A DNA stretch of 64,000 nt from Epiperipatus broadwayi (taxonomy: Eukaryota; Onychophora; Udeonychophora; Euonychophora; Peripatidae). The position numbers and the translations under genes were made by a program. The notes beneath the pieces were generated by a model. It saw only the letters and a list, made by a program, of their open reading frames with translations. It was not told the DNA's origin and did not search any database. This document shows, piece after piece, positions 1-11,300 of the stretch. The stretch covers positions 126,001 to 190,000 of the forward strand of contig JAQFVV010000256.1 of NCBI GenBank assembly GCA_028023455.1. Reading direction: 5' to 3'. How positions within the stretch are numbered: position 1 is the first letter of the stretch; each line of letters begins with the position of its first letter.

Positions 1-3000
1 GCGTAAGTAATTCATTATCCTATAACAATAGTGTTTGACTGAACAAATATACTACTTTTAGATTGATAAAAGAAGATAGTCATCATCAGTAATCTATATG
101 AGCAGAATAATTCAAATATCCACATAACACTGTATATTTAAAATTACAGTACTTAAAAATATACATAGAATTTATTCGTTTTGTGTATTGAGATCTGAAA
201 AGTCTAGATTGCTCTGATGATGTTGTGGACTAGATTATATGATAATGATGATATCAGGATATCCAATAAAATATAAGCAGAGAAATGAATAAAGTTATAA
301 ATAAATATAATATAAACAATGCTATTCTTTAAAGAAATAAAAAGATAAAATAACAATAGTAATAATTGATTAATAAAGTATGCTATTCACTCACTTTGGC
401 ATGTTTTTGGATGAATAACTAATAGATTTAATAACTCAATGTCATTTTTAAAGAGAGAACATGAATAATTTAATTGAGATATTAATAATTAGAGCAAATT
501 AATATGGTATAAAAGCTAAACAGTAATTGATATTGGATGGGTAGAGGGGAGAGTGGATGAATGTCTTATCATAAAGCACAATAACTTCTGGTAATTTCCT
601 TTTGTAAAAAAAAAAAAAATAATGTTTAAAGAATTATACATCACTGATTGTTAATTTAATGTATTTATTATTATTTTTTTTATATTGTCAAATTACTTTG
701 TAATCCAGATAGATAATACTGAAAACTATATGATTGTAATAAGTTTTTCCTTTCTTTTGTTTATGTTATAATCAAATGATTATTTTTCTGTAAGAGGTCG
801 CTAAAGTAAAAAAAAAAAAAAAGATATAGTCTGCTTTTAGTTTTCAAGGAAGGAACAGTGCTGAAATTTGGTAACTCAATTTTTTCATTTTATTTTGCAG
901 AAATAAATGTAATCAAAGTAAAATTTTAATAATATAATGTGTAGCTAAATTTTTTTTGATAAGGCATCCTGATTTTCTTTGCCATCTACCTATTTAAAAA
1001 CCTTTTATACTTAAAATTTTATTGTCTCGCGCTAAAGTTCAAAAATGACAGATGTAACTAAAGGAGTCACGAAAAATTATATGATATCTAAATTAAGGAA
1101 AAGAAACGATTTCCAAGAAAAGATTAATTATTTATTAACTTTATGTCATTTATTGATATTTTTTGGTTTAAAAAAAAAAATAATAATAATTAAAAGAAAT
1201 ATTTTGAAACCAAGGAAAATCAACTAGAAACATTTTCGCGCTCTTTCTCAATATTGTCTGCCTTTACAAGTAAGGTAGTTACATACGTTAAAATATGTTT
1301 TACTCACCAAGAATAGTCTGGAAATAATAATAATGATAAATAAGATTAAATTATGCACCTGTATATTTTTTTTAAAATATATATATATATAAACTTTCTC
1401 AGAGTAAATATAGGAAAAGTTATATAGGGGCATTCTTACGGAGAAGTTACCGTTAAAAAAAAAAAATTTATAATTCCTAAAGTATGAACAAAACCAAATA
1501 TCTTAGTGACTTAATGATAAAAATAAATGATATATTATATTACACATCAGTTGGAGTTATTAAAACTTCCTATACATGTAAATCAGCTGCAGTTATAATC
1601 AGAATAATCTCTCGGAAAAATTGCCATTTTCGTCCATAAGTAAGCTAGCTAATATGAATTGTACGTATCGTCAATAATAAAAAAGAAAAGAATTGTGTAG
1701 GTTTATCATCTATCGTCAACTGTTCGTTATGTTAGAATATGTATATTTTATTTTCTATGGATCCCAAAATTGTAGCAGTTTAATTCAAGTAAGAATTAAT
1801 CTTCGATTCTGCTATATTTTTCTTTACCTAATTTATTAAACGCACAAAATAAGAGAAAAACTTTTATTTAAAGGAAATAATACCATCCGTTTATTGTTTT
1901 AAACTTGCTTCATGAAATACGACTGGATAAAGCCCTTCACCTGGACCAATTGCTCAACAGAAAAACATTTTCTAATGAGAGAGTATGCACTTGTTAATTA
2001 ATGATTGTTTAAAACTAAGTTATAAATGATATGTATTTTTTTTTGTTATATCACATAGGTTAAAGTCTGTATGGTCAAGTGATATTTAATAGCCTTGTAA
2101 TAACAAAGGTATGTTTTAATATAATTATTATAGATTAAGTTGATATTTAACACGAAAAAAAATAAAATCTATAAAATATGTTTTAATTATTACATACAAT
2201 TGTAGGTAGAAATTTTGTATGTTAGATACGTAAAAGAAAAATATTTAGATATTTAAGGGGTAAAATAAATATTGAAAATTATCAGAAGTAACTAAAAAAA
2301 AAAATGCTATAACCAAATATTTCTTGTTAAAGTTTTGAAACGAATTTATACTGTATTAATTGAGGAATTTATTCCTAATTATTCTTAAACAACACATCCA
2401 CTTTATTTAGTTTAAGATAGTATGCTACCAACTATTTTTGAATGTTCCTTTATTAAAATTAAAATTATTATACTTTTATTCTATGATGTCCATTGATTTC
2501 AGATGTTGATCAAAGTATACCCGGTAACATAAGTTTATTATAATCAGTGTATTTACTTATCCTGCCCAGATATAGCATTGGTATATGCTTAATATTCGCA
2601 TAGGTAATAATTATAATGTATTTATTTTGTGGGATGAAAAATGATCTCCCCAAAAGCTTTGTTTTCCATGAGAGGAAGATTTTAAATATAATGTTCGGGT
2701 ATGTTTATAGCCCAAGTGATCGATTCTCATAGATAGGAAGATCAAGAATTTATCTAGCATTTAGTATGCTTCATTCGTTTAAATCCCAGGAGAGGATTGT
2801 ATTTGGTGTGTGTTCATTGTATGCACAAGTAAGAGGCAAGAAACCACCAAAATATTTTAATGTAGTAGATTACTTTACAGACCCTCGTGGTTATTCCATA
2901 TTCCTCATGTGAAAATAAAGATAGCTCCACCATGGAAGGTGTTGATTATTGTGCTTAATTTTGAAAGTTCGGGCGAGATAAAGGTTATATTGGAGGTGTT

Positions 3001-4890
3001 AGTTCCTCAAGATCCACTTTAGTATAAATAGTGCGTTAGTAACTAAGATCAATATCTGTATTGTGCTGCTAAATATTGCTAGTATTTGACAAGTAAATCA
3101 ATGGAGAAAGTAATTAAAATTGCGTAATTTGAAACGCTTATTTACTGAAGGAATATTCAAATGCAATATTTAATTCTGGTTAGTAATTAAATAATACTCA
3201 TATTTAAAATTATAGGTATGAATAAAATTTGTATCATAACTTAAGTTAGCATTAAGTTAAATGTAAGATGGTCAGTGTAACTTCTGATAACTGGCCTATA
3301 ATTAGAATAGGTTATCCCATTAAAGACCATAAATAAAGTAAATGTATTAGAAATAAATTTAATATTTTGCATATTGCATATGATGGGATTAATTATTTAA
3401 AAAAAAAAAAATAGTTAGTCAATAATTTTGAATAAAAGCTAAAATGTAATAAACAATGTATTGGTAATGAAATGTACTTTTAGTTAATCAATCCATATGA
3501 TTGCATACAGGAGAAGTAGTAACCTCTAGTCCATAACCAAAAGAGTATACAGATTAATGTCAGTTATATTTTATATTTTGTATTACTATGGGATTATTGA
3601 ACAAATGTTCATATTTTTTTTTTTTGTGATAATAATAAATTATAGTCTTGTTAAAATTTGTTGTAGATTCATTTTTTTGTTTTATATGCTAAATATAAGT
3701 GTTTGCACAATATTTGCAAAACCTTTTCTTGAGTCCGAAATCATTCCAAATTCTTAAAAACTTAATATACCAGATAAATAAAATTAAGCAGATCGGAATA
3801 TGTCATTATATTTTAGTTTAATGATAATTATTTATGGAGTTGAAAACTTAAGACTAAACATTCATCTTTGTGTATTCCCAAACCATTAACTTTGGTTGCA
3901 CATTATTCCATTCCCATTTAGTTAAATTGTCTAAGTAATAAAGCTTAGTTATATTATTGTGTTGTCATGGATGATGGAAGGACACAAAAAGCACCCTTGT
4001 CTTTTTATTATTCTGACTGAGATTCTGAAAAAAAAAAGCTGTGTTATTCAAAATTATACGTCATTATTGAATAGAATTATCATCTCTTTAAATAATATAG
4101 CAGTTGATATGAGAGATGAAAACACATTGAATTTAAGTAAAATAAATGTTTCCTATAGCCGACCAGAATGCCAATCATAGGCGACAACACAATACTGCCG
4201 AGCATTTCCTTACATGAAAAAAAGAACCCTGAGATTAATATTATTATAATTATTCTTTAAATTAATAAGTGATCAATTATTGTTGTTATTACAATCGTGG
4301 CATGGCTTAAGAGAATTGAATGTACAATTGTATTATATGAAAAGTATTTTAGATCATATTGGCAAATTAGTGGATATTTGTTTTATTTTGGTTGTCTTAA
4401 TTTCCAACAACCTGAAAAATTGGTATCATTGGTGAAAAGTGAAAACAAAATAACCTAATACAGCTCAGAGTATTATTAGTAACAACAAGTGCAAAATAAA
4501 CTAATAAACTTACTGGGTTAGAAATAAATTTCTAAACTAATAAATAAATAAAAGTGCAAGCTCGAAAATTTTTAACCAGGTATATATTAATAGGTTAGAA
4601 TATATATATATTTTATCCCAACTATTACCACCACCCCATTTATTTATGTATCAACTTATTTACTTTCATAATAGCATTATTAACCCAGATGAGTATTCAT
4701 TAAGCGTGTGGGGAGTTATAAATAACTTAAAGTAAAAGGGAGGGGAAATCTTTATGTCTTAAAATTCTATATTTATTTAAATTTATCATCAATGCCTGTT
4801 TAGCTATTAGATCATACCATTACGCAGGGTATTCTATAATTTATGGGTATTAAATATTTAAGATAGTCTTTAAAGCTATACATTTTATTA
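1..4890. other. AT-rich DNA without recognisable gene
   Basis: No coding frame with protein-like composition, no RNA gene and no repeat boundary could be supported here. The short open frames at 1045-1227, 3557-3757 and 3959-4180 are rich in Ile, Lys, Phe and Asn, as chance frames in AT-rich DNA are. Homopolymer A runs occur near 607, 810, 1456 and 3400 and a short TA run near 1378. The segment could be intron or intergenic; the sequence does not decide. Confidence 0.6.
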
Positions 4891-4894
4891 TCTC

Positions 4895-5230
4895 TAAGCA
4901 TTGCATGCATATAGGCAGCCTCATCCTATATTATATATATTCGTGCTTCTTGTTTCTGTGGAGGTATCACAAAGTTGAGCCCATCATCGTTCTCAATGTC
5001 CAAGAACCAGGCTTAAACCTCCCTGGGGACATATTTGTTTGTATGTGCATGCTTTATATGGGAATCTATCTGGAAAAACCAGCCCAATAAATGCACCACT
5101 GACCGCTCTTCATTTATAAACTGATCCTGCCAACGTTTGTAGAATAAATTGGTAGATCTCGTCCAATGAATTTCATGAAGCACACACCAGGATCCATAAC
5201 TGGACCACATAAATCTGCTACCATGCATGT
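4895..5230. other. Unexplained less AT-rich island
   Basis: This block is clearly less AT-rich than the kilobases on either side and carries two overlapping open frames, 4905-5090 on + and 5013-5228 on -. The minus frame (71 codons) has unusually protein-like composition, with six Trp and several His and Arg, but I recognise no family. It may be a decayed exon or part of an old transposable element. No start context, splice sites or second copy in this window help to decide. Confidence refers to the compositional island, not to a gene. Confidence 0.35.
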
Positions 5231-5560
5231 ACTGCCTTTCTTTATATTTTTAGTAAACCCATGAACATCCATAATGTCCATTATTTAAGATGCGCATCAT
5301 TGTGACGAACTTATTATTATTAATATAAATATTCATTAGCTGTCCCATATGTCTACCACTTTATAAATCAAATTAATAACTATATTCTGTACAAATGTAA
5401 TATTTTTTTATTAAATAATTATTCTCTTTCAAATTGGTTAAATGCTATTTTTGTTTTCTCTGGGGGTGGAATAGTATTTCTGTAGTACGTTTCAAATAGC
5501 ACTAATTCTTTATGGTATCTATTATTGGCATAGCCGCAAATATAAACAAAGGTATTTAAA

Positions 5561-5625
5561 TAAGTCAATTATTTTATATAGCATGATGTTTATAAACTGT
5601 AATATTTAAACAGCATTAAACTGTT
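5561..5625 (+). repeat. Copy 1 of short dispersed repeat (second copy at 27137)
   Basis: About 65 bp here match 27137-27200 almost base for base. Shared blocks include TCAATTATTTTATATAGC and GATGTTTATAAACTGTAAT, followed by TTAAACAGCATTAA. At 27 kb the same sequence extends into a perfect hairpin; here the second arm is missing because the sequence diverges after AAACTGTT. The family is not recognised. Two copies sharing this much sequence make it a genuine dispersed repeat. Confidence 0.7.
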
Positions 5626-5663
5626 GCACATGCACTTTGGATTTTAACTATAAAATGAATGAA

Positions 5664-6077
5664 TACTAACACTTCAAACACATGATAAAGTCTTTGGAAA
5701 AGATAGAATGACATCTATCTTTTTGAACCCAAATGCTTTTGTATGGGTGAATCTTAAGTGTTTGAAAGTGAAAGCATGAAGATATTAAATAATCACTTTA
5801 AATTACTTTTACATGCTTGACTGAATGATGCTGGTGAAATTTACTAGAATTTACATACATTTAATTTCAAATAAGAATGACGTATCATAAATTCTAGTAA
5901 ATTTCACCAGTGTCATTCATTCAAGCATGTAAAAGTATTTTAAAGTGATTATTTAATATCTTCATGCTTTCACTTTCAAACACTTAAGATTCGACCATAC
6001 AAAAGCGTTTGGGTTCAAAAAGATAGATGCCATTCTATCTTTTCCAAAGACTTTATCATGTGTTTGAAGTGTTAGTA
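5664..6077. mobile_element. Foldback (palindromic) element, 414 bp
   Basis: Two long arms are inverted copies of each other, about 5664-5852 and 5891-6077, separated by a loop of roughly 40 bp. The termini are TACTAACACTTCAAACAC and its complement GTGTTTGAAGTGTTAGTA. The arms differ by only a few substitutions, for example GGGTGAATC against GATTCGACC. There is no coding capacity; open frames here are arm shadows. The form matches a foldback or long-TIR MITE. A 13-bp direct repeat, AAACAAAGGTATT, lies at 5544-5556 and 6077-6089, possibly marking a larger inserted unit that also includes the 5561-5625 repeat. Confidence 0.85.
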
Positions 6078-6089
6078 AACAAAGGTATT

Positions 6090-8023
6090 GTAAAATCTGA
6101 TTTCTAATGTATAAATCAAAGATAGTCTTATTTCTTAAAATCAACCATTATTTAATATTTACGAGGCCAGTGTCTGACAAATAATCAGATGTATTTATTT
6201 ATGTTTTACCAATATAATAAATCTTAAAATATATATCATACATTTCCGAATCATTGTGCTTTCTTTTATTTAAGTTAATATTAATTCATAAGTTATGCTC
6301 ATAATGACTAGATGATCCCTGCTAAAAATACATAATTAATATGCTAGGTTACGAGCCTTCATTGCTTCTAAATTATAGTTCATTTTAAGTTAGTCTATCA
6401 TTAAATTTAGCTTAGAGTCTTTTGTGTCTCCGATAAGCGATGCCAGTGGTGAGAAATAAAATTATATCGATATCATCAGGATTGTTGCTCATAAGTTGGT
6501 ATATATGGAAAATAGGCAAGTAGGGCAGAATTCATTAGTGTTCCTGACTTATGTATCTTGGGAATGATTGGATTCGAGGTACTTTTGCCTAGATGCTAGA
6601 TCTTGTTATGTGAACATACAAAACCGACCGGTTCATTATATGCAATAAACATATCTGCCAAATAAGATCTTCTCTCCAGCCCTATTTCACTATATATTTT
6701 TATATCCCCTGTTGGTGGACTGAAGTATTGATCCTTAATAACATTTAAATATGTTATAATAAGCAAAAGTTCTAGCTTTCTAAGCAAATATTGATAAGTT
6801 GTCTATACTATCTTTAATTTTTTAAAAAAGTGTTTTTCTCATAAATAATTTGTATAATATCTAGGTATTGAGATTATTCATTCACTTGAACTATGTTTTT
6901 TTTTTAAAAAATCTTATTAAAACAATGTTTCTTTAAATGTGATGTGTTGGACTATTTTCATCATCTATCAGTAAATGTTGAATTTACAGATAGTATTTCT
7001 TTAAAATTGCATCACTCTTAAAAAACAATTTTCCTTCCTTATTTAAATAGTCAAATATGGAAAATAAAAACAAAAATTCCACTTGCTAGACCTCCTGTCT
7101 TCCATGCTTGTTGTTATAAAGAATTCCATAAAATTGAACCAAAATTTTTAGTATTTAATAAATCATATCAAAACATTACAAATTTGACAATTATTATCTT
7201 TGATCAATATAACAATTTAGAAGAAATGTTAAATTATCACTTCTGGTGAAATAATGTCAACATGAATTAAACCTTTTGGAAATTGATGATTTTTAATTTG
7301 TTTCCATTTTAAAACCATATTCCTTAACAATTTGGAAAAAATTGTTTTATAATTACTAGATTTTATCTTTTATAACAAATATTCTGAAAAAAAAAATTGA
7401 GTTGCTTTATGGCATATTATATCAACCCAGAGATTTCTATCAATTATTCACAATAAACTTACTTACAAGTAAAAACCAAAATTCTATGAATTTTAGACTC
7501 CACATTAAAAATATTAGTTTTTTAAAAAAGAAGATATAGAAATGTTTAATATTAATAGTTACTTGATAAGTTAGTTAGCTCATAATTAGACCACTGAAAC
7601 TATTCCTGCCAGTGAAAATATACAATTTTAGAAATATATGAGATTTCATATATTTACCAGATCAATTAAAAAGTATAACTGATCGAATATGGCATTTAAT
7701 AAGAAAGTCAATAAGAATCTTTACATATCCATTATAATTCAAAAATGAATATAAGTAAAAATGCAAGTATCAGAAAAATATGAAATTGTTCAGCAAGCAA
7801 TTTTTAAGAAATTGCAAACTTTATAATTTTACAAACATATTCAGCTATTATCTGATTATTTGAAAAAAAAATCTGTAGCACACTGGAACATGAAATAAAA
7901 ACTGTTGCAAATTTTTTCTGGATTTGAATCCCATGTATATACTAACATATGTTATGAGATTTTATTAATATATATTAATAAAATTATTAATATCATTTCA
8001 AAAAGAATTGTTTTATCTTGTTA
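6090..8023. other. AT-rich DNA, no supported gene
   Basis: Nothing coding or RNA-like is visible. A perfect 26-bp palindrome of A/T bases sits at 7959-7984 (ATTTTATTAAT plus TATA core). The 63-codon minus frame at 6596-6787 has no recognisable motif. Confidence 0.55.
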
Positions 8024-8358
8024 TTAAAACAAGAAAAACTCTCCATACAGTAGTGCCACTCAGTGCCAACCCATATGACTATATTGAAAATATTGTTTTC
8101 AATTTTGTTCTCATAGTTTTGTAGTTAAGTAGAGATAAAAGGTGGCTGCAGGATGGTTGCATTAGATCCTAAGATCTAGGTGCAGTGCTCTCAGATCCAA
8201 AGCTCCACACTGACAAAGCCACAAGCCAAAAACTAGTCTGGGGATATTGGATGTGTAAGCATTAGATATGGATTTTATGCACAAGCCTTCTGCCATCCAT
8301 TGATTACTCTGGTTGGCACTGAGTGGCAATAGTGTATGGAGAGTTTTGCTTGTTTTAA
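8024..8358. mobile_element. TTAA-ended foldback MITE, copy 1
   Basis: A 335-bp unit bounded by TTAA at 8024-8027 and 8355-8358. Inverted ends run TTAAAACAAG, then ACTCTCCATACAGTAGTGCC on the left, mirrored by GGAGAGTTTTGCTTGTTTTAA on the right. The interior contains AAGTAGAGATAAAAGGTGGC and TGCAGTGCTCTCAGATCC, both also found in copy 2. No ORF is present, so it must be non-autonomous. TTAA ends are a hallmark of piggyBac-type targets, but the terminal bases do not resemble the usual piggyBac CCC start, so the superfamily is left open. Confidence 0.8.
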
Positions 8359-11300
8359 CTACAAAATCATTAATAGAATTTTACAAGAATAAATATTTTT
8401 AAAAAAACATTACATAGCTGAATGAAGACAAATCATTTTTTTTCTAAAAGCCATTATAAGTGTTTATATTATATACACATTAGTGTTATTCAAAATTGTT
8501 TTTTTATTAAAGTAATACATTACTTTATAATTAAAGTATTGTAGTTACACAGTATTGTTTTATTTCAATGATTTAACTTTTTGAGACAAAACAGATGGCA
8601 TGTTAAATTTTTAAAGAATTGATTTGAGACAAAATATTCATAGTAACTTCAGTTTTAATAATAGCACAAAATATTATGTTTTGCCTGAAAATAGAAACAC
8701 CAAGGGAAAAATAAGGCTAGCAAAATAAATGATCACTATTATAATTTACAATAACTTAAGTTTTTAATTTATCTTTTTATTGATAATTTCATTATATTCA
8801 TTATAAAAATCTGATTAAAAACATATATAATGCTTCTTATCTGAGATAATTCATTGCTTATCTACTTGCAAAAACAACAATGTGAGAATACTTCATTTTT
8901 ACTTGTATCCCAGAAGATAAAAAGTCTCTATGCATCTATAAGAAAAATGTTTTTCCCTAATAAAAAAAAAAAAAAAATAAATGTTAATCAAACAATAATT
9001 ATTGTAAAAGAAATAGTAAGAAATTATTTTTAACAAATTATAATAAATCAAAATCAGCATGGCATTGTAAAAAAAAAAATGACTATAACTACAATAAAGT
9101 AAAATAGCACATAATATGAAGTTCTATGCAATGTTACCATGGTAATATACATATGCATGTGTATCATAAAACTAGGTATATTATGCATTGTGCAATTTTA
9201 CTAAAAGCTATGGAAGTTTAATAGCTTAAAATTAAAAAACAAGATTTACTACAAATTTGAGCTCTAAGTTTCATATTCCTCACTCAAAACTATCTTGAAT
9301 TTAGATTTTTGATAAAATAACCTTGTTAATAACATTTTCACACTGAATAAACTTAATCAATAAAGAAACATAGCAATCAAATAAAACAATTTATAAATTT
9401 AAAATCTGCAAGAATTTCTCACTTCAAGAGTCAGTCAAAGATTTTTACAAAAGAAAAATATGTAGGTATATATAATTTCTTTTTTTATAATTTCACATTT
9501 AGAATTAAGAGTATATTTTATTAAAAGGTTTAAAATTCTAAGGCACATATTATAAAAAAAAAAAAAAAAAACATTATGTTAAAATCTATCTCTTTCATGG
9601 TAGATGAGTTTACCTTTTCATACTATCTAATATAATATTCAGAATTATTTCCCCTTTCTTTATTCTACTGTAATTTGTAAAGTTTCAGTGTTTCAAAAGC
9701 CAATTTTTGAAGTATTAAAACTTTACTATTTAATATATAAATGAATAATATTAAATATATTTTATATTATTAAATATTGTTGTTAATAAAAGAATATAGT
9801 CCAGATAATCTGTTTACCAATTGGCAAAAGTAATCAGAAATGAAGCTGGCACAGAATCCTAATTTACATTGCACAGGTCTATAGCAGGCCTAATTTTATA
9901 GACATGATCAAAGTCATTACTTTTGTTATTTGGCATTTTTTTATTATCATTAAAATGCAGACCACTAATAAGTTATTAAATCTTTTGAGCGTCATTATGT
10001 CTACAAAATAAGGCTGCATTAGACTTGGTTCAGAGTCCCAAGCCTTGCATGAAATTCCCAATACAATACCAAAAACACAGATAACTAATGATCTGACACA
10101 TTCCCCTCAATTATGTTTTTTATGTAAAATATTTATTGGTTTTATAAGTAATTTTACCATACATTTTCTTATCAAAAAGTAAATAAAAAATATCTAAAGT
10201 TGAATACTCATGGGTAATTCAAATCTGAACTCTCTTCATCTGCTCTTCCATTACATTACATAGCATAGTAATTTTTTGGGATGAAAGGCCTGGTCTACTA
10301 CTAATTTCAGTAAGTGTATATTAGTCTTTCTTTACCCTTATCCTGGCAAAAGAGCTTCTTCTTCTGAAGACAATTTAGAATTAGGTGATGCATTTGAATT
10401 GCTGAATGACAAACTATTTTTGAAATCCAAAAGCATAGAAATCGGTATATTTTCAATGCTTCAATCTGATTTTAAATATATTTTTCTGAACTGTAATCTA
10501 ATAAACTGAAAAAAGAAAAAACTTAAATGGAGTTAATAATAAAAAATTCATGAAAAATCCAATTTTTGTCAGAGAAAACATGCTACATACCATTCAAAAA
10601 AGAAAAGAAAAAGCACGAATGATTGTATTGGTACAAGATTGGTGATCTCAATTTTTCCACAATTTTAAAATAAACACAAAGAATTTATAATTTTAAAAAT
10701 GAGCAAATTTAATGTGATTCTAAAATTTTGCAGAAAACAAAAATAGTACTTATCATTAAAAACGTACTTCTTTGGCATAGTGCAAGTTTAGAAACCTGGG
10801 ATATAATAGGATATAAAGTCTTTATTTATGTTAGTAAATAAATAAAATTATTTTTTGTATAAATGAAAGGTAATTTTTTTACCTGTTATAATTTTAAATT
10901 GTTATTTGTCAGTAAAGAGAAATGGAAATCTAAAAATTATGAAAGAGCTTAAAGACTTATTATTGCTTTTTAAAATAAGTAAAAACTAAATTAGTTTTAA
11001 AGTTTCCAGAACTTTTATAAGACACTAAAGATGGGCATAGCAAATGAAAATATAAATTTAACTCTCAGTAATACCTATCAACTCCCATAGTAAAACTATG
11101 TGAAAACCTTTACTATTCGTGAAGGATTCATAAATTTATGGAAACTACTAACATCATTTTAAAATTTAATTTCTAATCAAGATCTCAAATTCATCAACAT
11201 AATTTGATATCAAAAGAGTTTTAAGATTTCACAAAGACCTTAGCTATGCTTGATACTTTGGTATATCTGGGATTGTAATTTATTTTGTAATTTATAAAGT

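Noticed and set aside
190-240. CTCTGATGATG near 200 as another hammerhead-like core
   Set aside because: No GAAA block follows at a suitable distance and no second repeat feature supports it.
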